Notes: a model not told the origin generated them from the sequence alone. Counted from the first letter of the stretch, positions 23,066-31,657 are shown. The stretch: 44,585 nt of DNA from an uncultured Lachnospiraceae bacterium (GCA_947630485.1 CANRHU010000023.1:1-44585); one strand, 5' to 3'. Numbers and translations are program-made.

Positions 23066-24928
23066 TTACATCCGCTCCGGCGCCTCAAAGCCCAAAAGGT
23101 CGATGCAGCTCTCCAGCACGTCCTTCACCAGGCGGATCAGCCGGATATAGCCGGCCTTCTTCTCCTCGTCCTCTTCCTTCAAGATCATCGTCGTATTGTA
23201 AAAGCTGCCGAAAGCGTCTGACAGCTCATAGATGAACTGGCACAGCCTGTGGGGGGCCTTCTCCGCAAACGCGGTCTCTACCACATCGTTGTACGCGGAG
23301 AGCTTCAGCATCAGCGCCTTCTCCTCCGCGGACTGCGCGGGACGCATCTTTCCGCCCGCTTCGCTTCCGCAGGCCGCCTGCCCTTGTTCGTATTTCATTG
23401 CAAGCGAAGCACCAGCGACGCTTTGTTCGTATTTTGACAAAATCGACTTGATCCGCACGATCGTATACAGAATATACGGCCCTGTATTTCCCTCAAACGA
23501 AGTAAACCGATCGACGTCAAACACATAATCCTTCGACACCTGGTTGGACAGATCGCCGTATTTTAACGCGGCCAGACCGATGATCCGCGAAGCCTCCCCG
23601 GCCTCCTCCTCATCCATGGTCCGGTTCTCCATGATCCGGTCATAGACCGCCTCGTCGATTTCACGGATCAGGTTCTCCAGCCGCATGACGCCGCCCGCCC
23701 TGGTTTTGAAGGGCTTTCCGTCCTTTCCGTTCATGGTTCCGCACATCATGTGCGTCATCTTCGTCTCCGGCTTCACATAGCCCGCCTTCTTCGCGACGCG
23801 GAACACCTGGATAAAATGCAGCTCCTGCCGCTTGTCCGTGATGTAAATGTATTCTGACGGCGCGTAATCCCGCTCCCTCTCAAGGATCGTGCCCAGATCC
23901 GAGGTGGCGTAAAGCGCCGCCCCGTCAGACTTGCGGATGATGCAGGGCGGAAGCTCCTTCGGGTCATCCGGCCGGGCAATGTCCACCACCAGCGCGCCCT
24001 CGCTCTCATAAGCCAGGCCCCGCTTCGTGAGATCCTCAATCAGCCCGGGAATATACGGCTGGGCGTCGCTCTCGCCCTTCCACAGGTCAAAGGTCACGTT
24101 CAGACTGCCGTAATTCTTCTTTAGGTCCGCCAGCGACACGTTCATGATATGACGCCAGATCGCCCGGTACGGCGGGTAGCCGTTCTGGAGCCGGAACGTG
24201 GCCTCCTGCGCCCTGGCCTTAAAGCTCTCGTCCTCCTTGGCTTTGGCGCTGGCTGCCGGATAGATCTCCTCCAGCTCGCTGATCGTAAACGGGGCCTCCT
24301 CCGAATCGTCTTCCGGAAAATCTTCGGCGCAGGTTCCGTCTGCAGACCGCTTATCTTCGTAGTGGAAATACGGCAGCTCCGGCTTCCGATCCCGCAGCTC
24401 CTCAATGATCAGGCCCATCTGCAGACCCCAGTCGCCCAGATGCACGTCGCCGACCATGCGGTATCCCAGATAATTGCCCATCCGCTTGATGCACTCGCCG
24501 ATGATCGCCGTGCGCAGATGTCCTACGTGAAGGGGCTTGGCCACATTCGCGCCGCCGTAGTCCACGATGACCGTCGCGCCACCGCCGCATTCCTCCACGC
24601 CCAGCTTATCCTCGCTACGCATACCGTCCAGATAGGCCGCCAGATACTCACCGCTCAGCTTCAGATTGATGAAGCCCGGCATCACCGCCTCGACGGAAGC
24701 GGCCATGGTATTGCCCGCAGCGCGGTTTTTTAACGCCGCCGCCACGTCGTTTGCGATATCGATCGGTTTCTTATGGTACGCCTTTGCCGCGGCCATGGCG
24801 CCGTTGCACTGGTATTCGCACAGATCCGGCCGGTTGGAAAGGGTTACCTTCCCATAGTCCGCCGCGTACCCGCAGTCTTCAAACGCCGCCCGCATCTGTT
24901 CCGCTATCAGATCAAGTATCTTTTTCAC
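23066..24928 (-). CDS. argS: Arginyl-tRNA synthetase with repeat-derived insertion
   Basis: Class I synthetase that charges tRNA-Arg. Motifs are the HIGH box in NVAKPLHVGHLRTAII (HVGH near 137), the LYATSDLG segment, a KMSKS-equivalent region GKPFKTRAGG, and the C-terminal DALR anticodon domain with YNDVVETA. Most ArgS proteins have about 560 residues; this has about 620. Part of the excess is near 500-530, where 13-codon repeat sequence (KYEQSVAGASLAM, then KYEQ) and a Gly/Ala-rich stretch separate RIKSILS from the DALR domain. GTG at 24928 is preferred as start because GGAG is 9 nt upstream; TTG at 24934 is too close. Confidence 0.93.
   Translation of the reverse strand: MKKILDLIAEQMRAAFEDCGYAADYGKVTLSNRPDLCEYQCNGAMAAAKAYHKKPIDIANDVAAALKNRAAGNTMAASVEAVMPGFINLKLSGEYLAAYLDGMRSEDKLGVEECGGGATVIVDYGGANVAKPLHVGHLRTAIIGECIKRMGNYLGYRMVGDVHLGDWGLQMGLIIEELRDRKPELPYFHYEDKRSADGTCAEDFPEDDSEEAPFTISELEEIYPAASAKAKEDESFKARAQEATFRLQNGYPPYRAIWRHIMNVSLADLKKNYGSLNVTFDLWKGESDAQPYIPGLIEDLTKRGLAYESEGALVVDIARPDDPKELPPCIIRKSDGAALYATSDLGTILERERDYAPSEYIYITDKRQELHFIQVFRVAKKAGYVKPETKMTHMMCGTMNGKDGKPFKTRAGGVMRLENLIREIDEAVYDRIMENRTMDEEEAGEASRIIGLAALKYGDLSNQVSKDYVFDVDRFTSFEGNTGPYILYTIVRIKSILSKYEQSVAGASLAMKYEQGQAACGSEAGGKMRPAQSAEEKALMLKLSAYNDVVETAFAEKAPHRLCQFIYELSDAFGSFYNTTMILKEEDEEKKAGYIRLIRLVKDVLESCIDLLGFEAPERM
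23384..23434 (-). repeat. 39-bp repeat module inside argS
   Basis: The full unit (23396-23434, minus strand) starts AAATACGAACAAAGCGTC and ends GCAATG. The first 12 bp, AAATACGAACAA, recur exactly 39 bp later (23384-23395). The frame used by argS is the same KYEQSVAGASLAM frame found in the intergenic copies. Confidence 0.85.
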
Positions 24929-24976
24929 CGCCAAACTCTCCTTCTATTAAGCATATGTCTTCATGATTGGCCTTTT

Positions 24977-25005
24977 ATTATACAGGAAAATAACCGGAAA
25001 AGCAA
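24977..25005 (-). promoter_or_regulatory. Promoter of argS
   Basis: On the minus strand TTGCTT (25000-25005), a 17-nt spacer and TATAAT (24977-24982). The leader of about 40 nt has no room for a T-box. Confidence 0.7.
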
Positions 25006-25011
25006 CCATTT

Positions 25012-25041
25012 AAAAACCCTCCGGCCGACAAAGCCGGAGGG
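25012..25041 (-). terminator. Rho-independent terminator after efp
   Basis: On the minus strand CCCTCCGGC, a 7-nt loop and GCCGGAGGG form a perfect 9-bp stem followed by TTTTT, 37 nt after the efp stop. It separates efp from the argS promoter. Confidence 0.9.
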
Positions 25042-25077
25042 GCGCTCTCTTCACTCGCTCGGTATCTCTGAATCCGC

Positions 25078-25635
25078 TTACGCTCTGGACAGATACTCGC
25101 CGGTGCGGGTATCGATCTTAATCCGGTCTCCCGTGCTGACGAACAGCGGCACGAAAACAGTCGCGCCGGTCTCCACGACAGCCGGCTTGGACGCGCCGGT
25201 AGCGGTATCGCCCTTGAATCCCGGCTCCGTATCCGTAATCTCCAGTTCCACAAACAGCGGCGGCTCCACGGAGAATACATTGCCGTTATAGGAGCAGACC
25301 TTGCACATCTCATTCTCCTTCACGAACTTCAGCGCGTCGCCGATCAGGTCGCTGCTTAAGGCAATCTGCTCATAGGTGTTCGTATCCATGAAATTGTATA
25401 AATCGCCGTCCTGATACAGGTACTGCATGTCCACCCTGTCGATCCTGGCTGCCGGAAACTTCTCAGTCGGACGGAAGGTCTTCTCAACCACGCCGCCGCT
25501 GATGACGTTCTTAATCTTCGTGCGGACGAACGCTGCGCCTTTGCCGGGCTTCACATGCTGGAATTCCAGAACCTGATATACGTTCCCGTCGATCTCCAGT
25601 GTCACACCGTTCCTAAAATCACCTGCTGATATCAT
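25078..25635 (-). CDS. efp: Translation elongation factor P
   Basis: The 185-residue, three-domain KOW/OB protein relieves ribosomes stalled at polyproline. The loop [14 protein letters not shown] puts Lys32 at the tip that reaches the peptidyl-transferase centre and is modified in many species. C-terminal [20 protein letters not shown] is the family signature. It is full length, with a strong GGAGG ribosome binding site. It is last in the conserved yqeG-aroE-aroK-aroQ-efp order, but it has its own promoter and terminator. Confidence 0.97.
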   Translation of the reverse strand: MISAGDFRNGVTLEIDGNVYQVLEFQHVKPGKGAAFVRTKIKNVISGGVVEKTFRPTEKFPAARIDRVDMQYLYQDGDLYNFMDTNTYEQIALSSDLIGDALKFVKENEMCKVCSYNGNVFSVEPPLFVELEITDTEPGFKGDTATGASKPAVVETGATVFVPLFVSTGDRIKIDTRTGEYLSRA

Positions 25636-25690
25636 AAATGTAGCTCCTCCTTCAAATACTGACTATGCTTTGCGGTGTTTAATCCATTTC

Positions 25691-25719
25691 ATTCTATACT
25701 AAAACCGTAGTTCTTTCAA
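25691..25719 (-). promoter_or_regulatory. Promoter of efp
   Basis: On the minus strand TTGAAA (25714-25719), a 17-nt spacer and TAGAAT (25691-25696), giving a leader of about 50 nt before the efp ATG. Confidence 0.65.
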
Positions 25720-25758
25720 CCACTTTTTACAAAAATATCAACGCGAAACGAATCTTTC

Positions 25759-25786
25759 CTTCCGGCCGGGAATTCTGGCCGGGAAG
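25759..25786 (-). terminator. Possible terminator after aroQ
   Basis: CTTCC-C-GGCC and GGCCGGAAG pair with one bulged base around a short loop, 10 nt after the aroQ stop. No convincing T-run follows, so this may be only partial termination before the efp promoter. Confidence 0.4.
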
Positions 25787-25796
25787 CGCTCCGCTT

Positions 25797-26228
25797 CTAT
25801 ACCCGCCCCGTCAGATAGTCCATCGCAAGCAGATAACCTTTTAACCCTAAACCTACCACCTGTCCCGTACAGGCCGGCGCGGTTACAGAGGTATGACGGA
25901 ACTCCTCTCGCTTGTGGACATTGGAGATGTGAACCTCGATCTTGGGAATCTCCACCGACGCCAAAGCGTCCCTCACGGCGTAGCTGTAATGGGTAAAGGC
26001 CCCCGGATTGATGATGATTCCCTCCACCTTCGTGTGATAGGCCTCCTGGATTTTGTCAATGACGGCGCCCTCGTAATTGCTCTGGAAGATCTCCAGCTCG
26101 TGCCCCTCTGCCTTCGCCTTATTCCGCAAAAGCTCCGTCAGATATTCATAATCCTCCGTCCCGTAAATTCCCTTTTCCCGAATCCCCAGAAAATTCAGGT
26201 TCGGGCCGTTAATCACCAAAAGCTTCAT
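25797..26228 (-). CDS. aroQ: Type II 3-dehydroquinate dehydratase
   Basis: The 143-residue enzyme catalyses step three of the shikimate pathway, 3-dehydroquinate to 3-dehydroshikimate. Family motifs are NGPNLNFLGIREKGIYG (7-23, with the catalytic Tyr), NPGAFTHYSYAVRDA (about 73-87) and EVHISNVHKREEFRH (about 97-111, with the catalytic His). The length matches the dodecameric type II family. The start at 26228 gives the canonical MKLLVINGPN N-terminus. It is 56 nt downstream of aroK. Confidence 0.96.
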   Translation of the reverse strand: MKLLVINGPNLNFLGIREKGIYGTEDYEYLTELLRNKAKAEGHELEIFQSNYEGAVIDKIQEAYHTKVEGIIINPGAFTHYSYAVRDALASVEIPKIEVHISNVHKREEFRHTSVTAPACTGQVVGLGLKGYLLAMDYLTGRV

Positions 26229-26284
26229 AAACGTCTTCTCCTTCCACCGAAACGTCCGGCGCGGCGCCGCAAACTGCGGCTGCC

Positions 26285-26854
26285 TCACCGGTCTATATGT
26301 AACTTTTCCAAAATCTCTCCCGCAATCTCCTCCGGCGTCCGGCCGTCCACGTCTACGGTCAGATGCGCCGTCTCCTCATACACCGGTCCGCGCTGCGTCA
26401 AAAGCGCTTCCACCTTCTGTCTCCGCCCCTCTCCGGCCAGAAGCGGTCTGGTGGTATCGCCGGCCAGGCGCTCACAAACCGTCTCCGGCTTTACGCGCAG
26501 ATAGACCACGCGCCCCAAGGACCGCAGCGCCGCCCGGTTCTCCGCCCGCAGCGGCATCCCGCCGCCCGTGGAGATGATCACCGGACTGCGCATCCTGGCA
26601 AGCCCGGCAAGCACTTCCGTCTCCGTACTGCGGAACGCCTCCTCGCCGCGGACGGCAAAGATCTCCGAAATCGTCATGCCGGCCCTGGCCTCGATCATGG
26701 CGTCCGTATCCAGAAGCTGCCAGAAAAGCTTCCGCGACAGCCACCTGCCGACCGTGGATTTGCCGGCTCCCATGAAGCCGACCAGCACAATATGCCGCCC
26801 TTCCTGCGCGGCCGCCGTCCCGCCGCAAACTGCCGCTTCTTCCTTCTCACCCAT
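26285..26854 (-). CDS. aroK: Shikimate kinase
   Basis: The 189-residue P-loop kinase phosphorylates shikimate at O3. Walker A is GFMGAGKSTVG (26-36). Substrate residues lie in LLDTDAMIE (the DxD Asp), in FRSTETEVL near the conserved Arg, and in the glycine motif ISTGGGM. The lid Arg is in TTRPLL. There is a 19-residue N-terminal extension before the fold. The start overlaps the aroE stop by 8 nt, so the two are cotranslated. Confidence 0.95.
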   Translation of the reverse strand: MGEKEEAAVCGGTAAAQEGRHIVLVGFMGAGKSTVGRWLSRKLFWQLLDTDAMIEARAGMTISEIFAVRGEEAFRSTETEVLAGLARMRSPVIISTGGGMPLRAENRAALRSLGRVVYLRVKPETVCERLAGDTTRPLLAGEGRRQKVEALLTQRGPVYEETAHLTVDVDGRTPEEIAGEILEKLHIDR

Positions 26855-27746
26855 GCAGCTGCTCCTCCAAAATTCCGCGGACCCCGTCCACGACTTTCTC
26901 CGATACCTTCACGCCCGGATTCCACAGCTCCAGCGCGGCCACGCCCTGATAGAGCAGCATATCCAGACCTCCCGCCGCGCGGCCGCCCGCCGCCTCCACA
27001 TACTGCATAAAACGGGTTCTGGACGGCGTGTAGACAATGTCCACGGCCTGGGCGAGCTTCCTGTAAAATGCCGCGTCCTCAATGGGGGCGGCCTCCGTCT
27101 GCGGATACATCCCCACGCTGGTGGTCTGAACCGCCAGATAGGAATCCCCCTCTAACTGCCGCCACTGGCCGAGGGCCGCCGCGCTGACCTTCATCTCCTG
27201 TCCGCGCTCCGCCGCCTGCTTCCGGATCTGCGCCGCCAGGCTCTCCGCCTTTTCCGGGCTTCGGTTCAGAACCGTCACGGAAGCGGCGCCCTCCCGAACC
27301 AGCAGATACGCGGCCGCCCGCGCAGCGCCGCCCGCGCCGATCAGCAGACAGTCCCTCCCGCGGATTTCCATACCCTGCCTGCGCATCGCGCGGAACAGTC
27401 CCTCCGCGTCGGTATTATATCCTTTATAACCTTTATATCCTGTATTTCCCTCCGCGGGCAGCCGCACCAGCGTATTGCAGGCGCCGATGCACCGCACCGA
27501 ATCATCCGTCTCCGCCAGAAACGGAATCACTCTCTGCTTGTAGGGAACCGTCACATTCAGGCCCGCAAACCCAAGCGCCAGCGCTCCGCGGACCGCGTCC
27601 CCGACCGCACTCTCCGCCACAGGGCACGGAACATAGATATAATCCAGTCCCATAGCCTGGGCAATCGCGTGATGCATGAGCGGAGAGAGAGAATGTCCTA
27701 CCGGATTCCCGATCACGCCGCACACCGCCGCATTACCTGTCACCAT
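26847..27746 (-). CDS. aroE: Shikimate dehydrogenase
   Basis: The 299-residue NADPH-dependent enzyme reduces 3-dehydroshikimate to shikimate. Motifs are NPVGHSLSPLMHHA near the N-terminus, NVTVPYKQ with the catalytic Lys, GYNTDAEG with the catalytic Asp, and the nucleotide loop LIGAGGAARAAAY. Just before NTDAEG the sequence repeats as GYKGYKGYNTD because of three near-identical 9-bp units, a small expansion at the active-site edge. ATG at 27746 is chosen: GGAGGTGAT lies 8 nt upstream, and the GTG at 27755 is part of that ribosome binding site. It overlaps yqeG by 14 nt. Confidence 0.95.
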   Translation of the reverse strand: MVTGNAAVCGVIGNPVGHSLSPLMHHAIAQAMGLDYIYVPCPVAESAVGDAVRGALALGFAGLNVTVPYKQRVIPFLAETDDSVRCIGACNTLVRLPAEGNTGYKGYKGYNTDAEGLFRAMRRQGMEIRGRDCLLIGAGGAARAAAYLLVREGAASVTVLNRSPEKAESLAAQIRKQAAERGQEMKVSAAALGQWRQLEGDSYLAVQTTSVGMYPQTEAAPIEDAAFYRKLAQAVDIVYTPSRTRFMQYVEAAGGRAAGGLDMLLYQGVAALELWNPGVKVSEKVVDGVRGILEEQLHG

Positions 27747-28272
27747 TCGAATCACCTCCGCACTTTTGCTCCGTTTTCCGCTTCCGCCGATAGAAAAACA
27801 GCACGACCGCCTCCAGATACCGTTTCAGCACAATCTGAATCTCCTCATGGGGATCGATGGGCTTCGTCAGATAAGTCCGGATTCCGGCCCGGTTAGCCCC
27901 ATAGACGTCCGTGAAAATCTGGTCTCCCACAAACACCGTCGTGCGCCGGTTTGTCCCCATCAGCTCCATGGCCCTCTCGTAACCCTTCACCTTCGGCTTT
28001 CCGCCCTTATAAATATACGGGGAATCCACCTGCACCGCAAACGGCTTCACCCTCGGTTCTTTGTTATTGGACAGCAGGCAGGTCTTCATGCCCATCCGGT
28101 GAAACCGCTCAAACAGCGCAAGCGCCCTCGCATCCGCGGGAGCCCCATGCGGAACCAGGGTATTATCGATATCAAAGATAATCCCCCGAATGCCTTTCTC
28201 ATATAATTCCTCATACCGAATCCCATAGGCGGAATCCACCCACTCGTCCGGATAAAACCGCTTAAGCATCAT
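27733..28272 (-). CDS. YqeG-family HAD IIIA phosphatase
   Basis: The 179-residue HAD-superfamily protein has motif I IIFDIDNTLVPHG (about 31-43, Asp nucleophile and general acid), motif II LLSNN, motif III Lys in GKPKVKGYERAM, and motif IV FVGDQIFTDVYGAN. This is the YqeG type, found next to shikimate genes and yqeH in Firmicutes. The Bacillus counterpart is linked to GTPase YqeH, and relatives act on phosphatidylglycerophosphate. The substrate here is not established. GGAGGT directly precedes two successive ATGs, so the start may be the second codon. Confidence 0.9.
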   Translation of the reverse strand: MMLKRFYPDEWVDSAYGIRYEELYEKGIRGIIFDIDNTLVPHGAPADARALALFERFHRMGMKTCLLSNNKEPRVKPFAVQVDSPYIYKGGKPKVKGYERAMELMGTNRRTTVFVGDQIFTDVYGANRAGIRTYLTKPIDPHEEIQIVLKRYLEAVVLFFYRRKRKTEQKCGGDSNGDR

Positions 28273-28317
28273 ACCTCCCGGAAACGGCGCAGCTCCCTGC
28301 CGCCGGACCAGCCGTCC

Positions 28318-28770
28318 TTACTTCTTCAGCAGCTTCCCAATCTCCTCGATAAATGTGTTCACATCTTTGAATTCCCGGTAAACGGAAGCAAAACGGACGT
28401 AGGCGACCTCGTCCAGCTCCTTTAAGCCGTTCATGACCATCTCGCCGATGATCGACGTGGCTACCTCCTTCTCCTCAAGATTGAACACATTGGCTTCCAC
28501 CTCGTTAATCAGGGCGTCGATCTGCTGCGGCGACACCGGCCGTTTGTGGCAGGAGCGCAGAATGCCGGCTTCAATCTTGGCGCGGTCATAGACCTCCCGG
28601 GTGCCGTCCTTTTTGATTACCATGAGCGGCATGGTCTCCAGCTTTTCATAGGTAGTAAAACGTTTGCCGCAGCTTTCGCACTGGCGCCTCCGCCGGATGG
28701 CAGAATTTTCCTCCGCCGGCCGGGAATCGATCACCTTTGTATTGTCCTCGTTACAGTACGGGCATTTCAT
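28318..28770 (-). CDS. nrdR: Transcriptional repressor NrdR
   Basis: The 150-residue protein has the N-terminal zinc ribbon (CPYC at 3-6 and CESCGKRF at 31-38) and the following ATP-cone (about 49-139, VIKKDGTREVYDRAKI). NrdR senses dATP/ATP and represses ribonucleotide reductase genes through NrdR boxes. The length is exactly that of the family. It is 45 nt upstream of yqeG and 46 nt downstream of tdk, giving a short nucleotide-metabolism segment. Confidence 0.97.
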   Translation of the reverse strand: MKCPYCNEDNTKVIDSRPAEENSAIRRRRQCESCGKRFTTYEKLETMPLMVIKKDGTREVYDRAKIEAGILRSCHKRPVSPQQIDALINEVEANVFNLEEKEVATSIIGEMVMNGLKELDEVAYVRFASVYREFKDVNTFIEEIGKLLKK

Positions 28771-28816
28771 ACGCTGTTTCCTCCCACACGGTTCTTATAC
28801 TGCATTTATCATCATT

Positions 28817-29422
28817 TTACACGACGGTCTCGGATTCTTCAAGGAAATTCTTGCGGTCAGGCCCCAAGTCGCCCAGCATATGGTGCCTGCGGCAGAGGGA
28901 AGTGTAGCGGTCGTTGCCGCCCATCATCACCTGTTCCCCTTCGCGGACCATCCGGCCGTCCTCCCCGATTCTCGCGTTGCACGTAGCGGCCTTGCCGCAC
29001 CAGCAGACGGTCTTGATCTCCTCAATCTTATCCGCCCAGGCCATGAGCCACAGACTCCCCTCGAAGAACTCCCTCCGGAAATCCGTCCGCAGCCCGTAGC
29101 AGATCACCGGCACCTCAAGATCGTCCACGATATGGACCATGAATTCCACCTGCGCCTTTGTCGCGAACTGCGCTTCATCCACGATCACGCAGTCATACAA
29201 AAGCAGCTCCTCGTCGGTCATCTCTGTCAGCTGCTCCAGAAGAATGCCCTCCTTTTCCAGGCCGATCCGCGACCGTATCGTATAGTCGCCGTCCCGGCTG
29301 TCCAGCCTGGGCTTCACCAGAAGCGCCTTCTTGCCCCTCTCAAAGTAATTATATTCGACCATCAGGGCGTTCGCCGTCTTGGAACTGCCCATGGCGCCAT
29401 AGCGGAAATATAGTTTTGCCAT
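28817..29422 (-). CDS. tdk: Thymidine kinase (type II, zinc-binding)
   Basis: The 201-residue salvage enzyme phosphorylates thymidine. The P-loop is GAMGSSKTANAL (10-21), followed by the Walker-B-like VIVDEAQF (about 84-91), the lasso substrate loop and zinc ligands CWCGKAATCNAR (about 145-156) plus a terminal CRRHH. All type II features are present. AGGAG is upstream of the ATG. It probably begins a transcript continuing into nrdR and yqeG. Confidence 0.96.
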   Translation of the reverse strand: MAKLYFRYGAMGSSKTANALMVEYNYFERGKKALLVKPRLDSRDGDYTIRSRIGLEKEGILLEQLTEMTDEELLLYDCVIVDEAQFATKAQVEFMVHIVDDLEVPVICYGLRTDFRREFFEGSLWLMAWADKIEEIKTVCWCGKAATCNARIGEDGRMVREGEQVMMGGNDRYTSLCRRHHMLGDLGPDRKNFLEESETVV

Positions 29423-29556
29423 TTTCTTTTCTCCTCATCTCTCTGTTTTGCAGTATCTGCCGGCCGGCCATGCGCGGTATCCGCCGTCTCAGCCCGCCTT
29501 TCCGGCCCGCTTCCTCGGCCCGCTTATCCCCGGCCTGCCGTCCCGCCCGCTTATCC

Positions 29557-30054
29557 TCAGTCCAGCGAAAACGGGATCTGCCGCGCCTTCAAATACCGTT
29601 CCACCGCCGCGTCCCAGGCCCGGTCCAGGCTTTTATCCATCGTAAAATACGAGGCCGCCGTTCCGGTCACGCACCGGATCTGCCCGCTCTCATAGCGGAC
29701 GTTCAGATACAGCCCTTTCACCTGCTCCGCCCGCATGGACACGCCGCTGTCCACGAGAAAACGTTCCACCGCCGCGTCCGGATACTGAAACACGATGCGG
29801 AAGCTCTCCGGCAGCTTCTTCCCCTTAATCAGCGAAAAGCAGAACGGCTTCACCGCGGACCACAGGGAATACTCCTCGATGCGACCCTCTTCCAGCTCCT
29901 CCTCCGTGTAATAGCCCTGGCGGATCCGTCCATCGACGGAAAAGGTATTGAACGTGACGATCACCGCCTCCCGCAGGAAGAATCGGTCGAACAGCTCCCC
30001 GATGAACAGCTCTGAAGTGAATTTTTTCTTATCCTCAATCCGGAATGCGATCAT
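29557..30054 (-). CDS. DUF5721-like protein
   Basis: The 165-residue soluble protein has no signal sequence and no recognised catalytic motif. Its content (MIAFRIEDKKKFTSELFIGELFD at the start, split here: the conserved part is FTSELFIGELFD; later YTEEELEEG and LYLNVRYESG) matches the DUF5721 family seen almost only in Lachnospiraceae. Function is unknown. ATG at 30054 follows an AGGGAGAG stretch; longer upstream starts would add an Arg-rich segment with no ribosome binding site. It is divergent from the M18 peptidase gene. Confidence 0.75.
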   Translation of the reverse strand: MIAFRIEDKKKFTSELFIGELFDRFFLREAVIVTFNTFSVDGRIRQGYYTEEELEEGRIEEYSLWSAVKPFCFSLIKGKKLPESFRIVFQYPDAAVERFLVDSGVSMRAEQVKGLYLNVRYESGQIRCVTGTAASYFTMDKSLDRAWDAAVERYLKARQIPFSLD

Positions 30055-30235
30055 CTGCTCTCTCCCTGGCGAATTTCTCCCGGCCGCGGCGCGGCCGCTT
30101 TTCCTCTGGCTTAAGGTCCTGCCGCATGGCCGCCTGCGCTCCATCCTGAAATTTCTACGGCGCGGCTAGTTTCATTCTATCCTAAGATCCTCCGTATTTC
30201 AACCAAAAATACTTTTTCTTTTTCCGCAACTGTGC

Positions 30236-30241
30236 TATACT
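30236..30241 (+). promoter_or_regulatory. -10 element of the M18 aminopeptidase promoter
   Basis: TATACT lies 46 nt upstream of the start codon in an AT-rich stretch following TTTTTC-like -35 sequence. The -35 box is poor, so only the -10 is marked. Confidence 0.4.
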
Positions 30242-30287
30242 GAATTGATTTTATTCATCGAATAACAATTTTTATAAGGAGCCTGTT

Positions 30288-31583
30288 ATGAATATTTCCA
30301 ATGATACGAAACAGCTGATCCGCCTCCTGGAGGCCGGAGTTTCCCCTTACCACTGCGTTCTGTTTTCCGAGCGTTTTCTCACCGAGGCAGGCTTTTCGCG
30401 CCTGTCCCTGACGGAGCGCTGGGAGTTAAAGCCCGGCCACGGTTACTTTCTGCCCCTGTTTGACTCGACCCTGGCGGCCTTTACCGTCGGCGGGCATCTG
30501 ACCGAACGGCCCTCCCTCCGCATGGAAGCCGCCCATACCGACTGGCCCTGCCTGCGGCTGAAACCATCCGCGGAAGTGTCCACGGAGCGCTACGGGAAGC
30601 TGAACGTCGAGGTCTACGGCTCCCCCATCTTAAACACCTGGCTCGACCGGCCCCTGTCCATGGCGGGGCGCGTCAGCGTCACCGGGGACCATCCGTTTGA
30701 ACCGAAGGTCCATTTCATCGATTTTAAGGAACCGCTTCTCACGATCCCCAATCTGGCGATCCATATGAACCGTGAGGTCAACGAGGGCGTCAAAATGAAT
30801 CCGCAGATCGACCTGCTGCCGCTGTTAGCGATACTTACCGACTCCCTGGACCGGGATCATTTCTTTCTGAACCGTTTAGCCGAGGAAGCCGGCTGCGCGC
30901 CGGAAGACATCCTGGATTACGAGATCTGCGTCTATAACACCGATCCCGCCGCGGTTACCGGTTTAAACAGCGAATTCCTAAGCGCCCCGCGCCTGGACAA
31001 TTTAACCTCCGTCCAGTCCTGCTTAAACGGCGTCACGGCAGGTTTTCGGGACAACGGCATCAACATGATCCTGCTCTTCGACAATGAGGAGGTCGGAAGC
31101 CACTCCAAACAGGGCGCCTTCTCCTCCGTCACCGAGCGCGTGCTGGAAAAGCTGTTCCTGGCCCTGGGCTACGACCGCGAGACCTACTTAAACGCGGTTA
31201 TGGACGGATTTCTTCTGTCCATGGACGTCGCCCACGCCATGCACCCCAACCACCCGGAGAAATGCGACATCAAAAACCACATTTATATGGGCGACGGCGT
31301 CGCCCTGAAAATGAGTTCGAGGCAGACCTATTCCACCGATTCCACCTGTCTGAGCGTCGTGGAAAGCCTGTGCCGGAACGCGGATATCCCCTACCGGAAA
31401 TTCTCCAACCGCTCCGACATGAAAGGAGGCTCCACGCTGGGAGCCATCGCTTCTGCCGTATTGTCGATGAAAACCGTGGATCTGGGTATCCCGATCCTGG
31501 CCATGCACTCCTCGCGGGAGCTGATGGCCTGCGCCGACCAGTCGGCCCTGAACGCGTTAGCCGCCGAATTCTTCCTGATATAG
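30288..31583 (+). CDS. M18-family aminopeptidase
   Basis: The 431-residue dinuclear zinc peptidase is of the aspartyl/aminopeptidase I group. Metal-ligand regions are AAHTDWP (H-x-D near 84), LLFDNEEVGSHS (paired Glu near 266) and the C-terminal GGSTLGAIA and AMHSSREL. The enzyme removes N-terminal residues from peptides in the cytoplasm. AAGGAG is 7 nt upstream of the ATG. Its last eight codons (AAEFFLI and stop) form the first unit of a 36-bp tandem repeat shared with the end of the convergent PpiC gene. The length matches M18 proteins (about 430). Confidence 0.93.
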   Translation: MNISNDTKQLIRLLEAGVSPYHCVLFSERFLTEAGFSRLSLTERWELKPGHGYFLPLFDSTLAAFTVGGHLTERPSLRMEAAHTDWPCLRLKPSAEVSTERYGKLNVEVYGSPILNTWLDRPLSMAGRVSVTGDHPFEPKVHFIDFKEPLLTIPNLAIHMNREVNEGVKMNPQIDLLPLLAILTDSLDRDHFFLNRLAEEAGCAPEDILDYEICVYNTDPAAVTGLNSEFLSAPRLDNLTSVQSCLNGVTAGFRDNGINMILLFDNEEVGSHSKQGAFSSVTERVLEKLFLALGYDRETYLNAVMDGFLLSMDVAHAMHPNHPEKCDIKNHIYMGDGVALKMSSRQTYSTDSTCLSVVESLCRNADIPYRKFSNRSDMKGGSTLGAIASAVLSMKTVDLGIPILAMHSSRELMACADQSALNALAAEFFLI

Positions 31584-31657
31584 AGAAGGACGCTGGCCGC
31601 CGAATTTTTCCTGATACAGAAAAGGACGCTAGCCGCCGAATTCTTCCTGATACAGGG
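31560..31657. repeat. 36-bp tandem repeat joining two convergent gene ends
   Basis: Units are 31560-31595, 31596-31631 and a partial 31632-31657, each starting GCCGCCGAATT and containing TTCCTGATA. Unit one encodes the C-terminus AAEFFLI and stop of the M18 gene on the plus strand. Unit three encodes YQEEFGG and stop of the PpiC gene on the minus strand. The period of 36 bp is 12 codons. Confidence 0.95.

Noticed and set aside
24929..25016. T-box leader for argS
   Set aside because: The leader from the predicted promoter is about 40 nt and has no T-box sequence or antiterminator-like structure.
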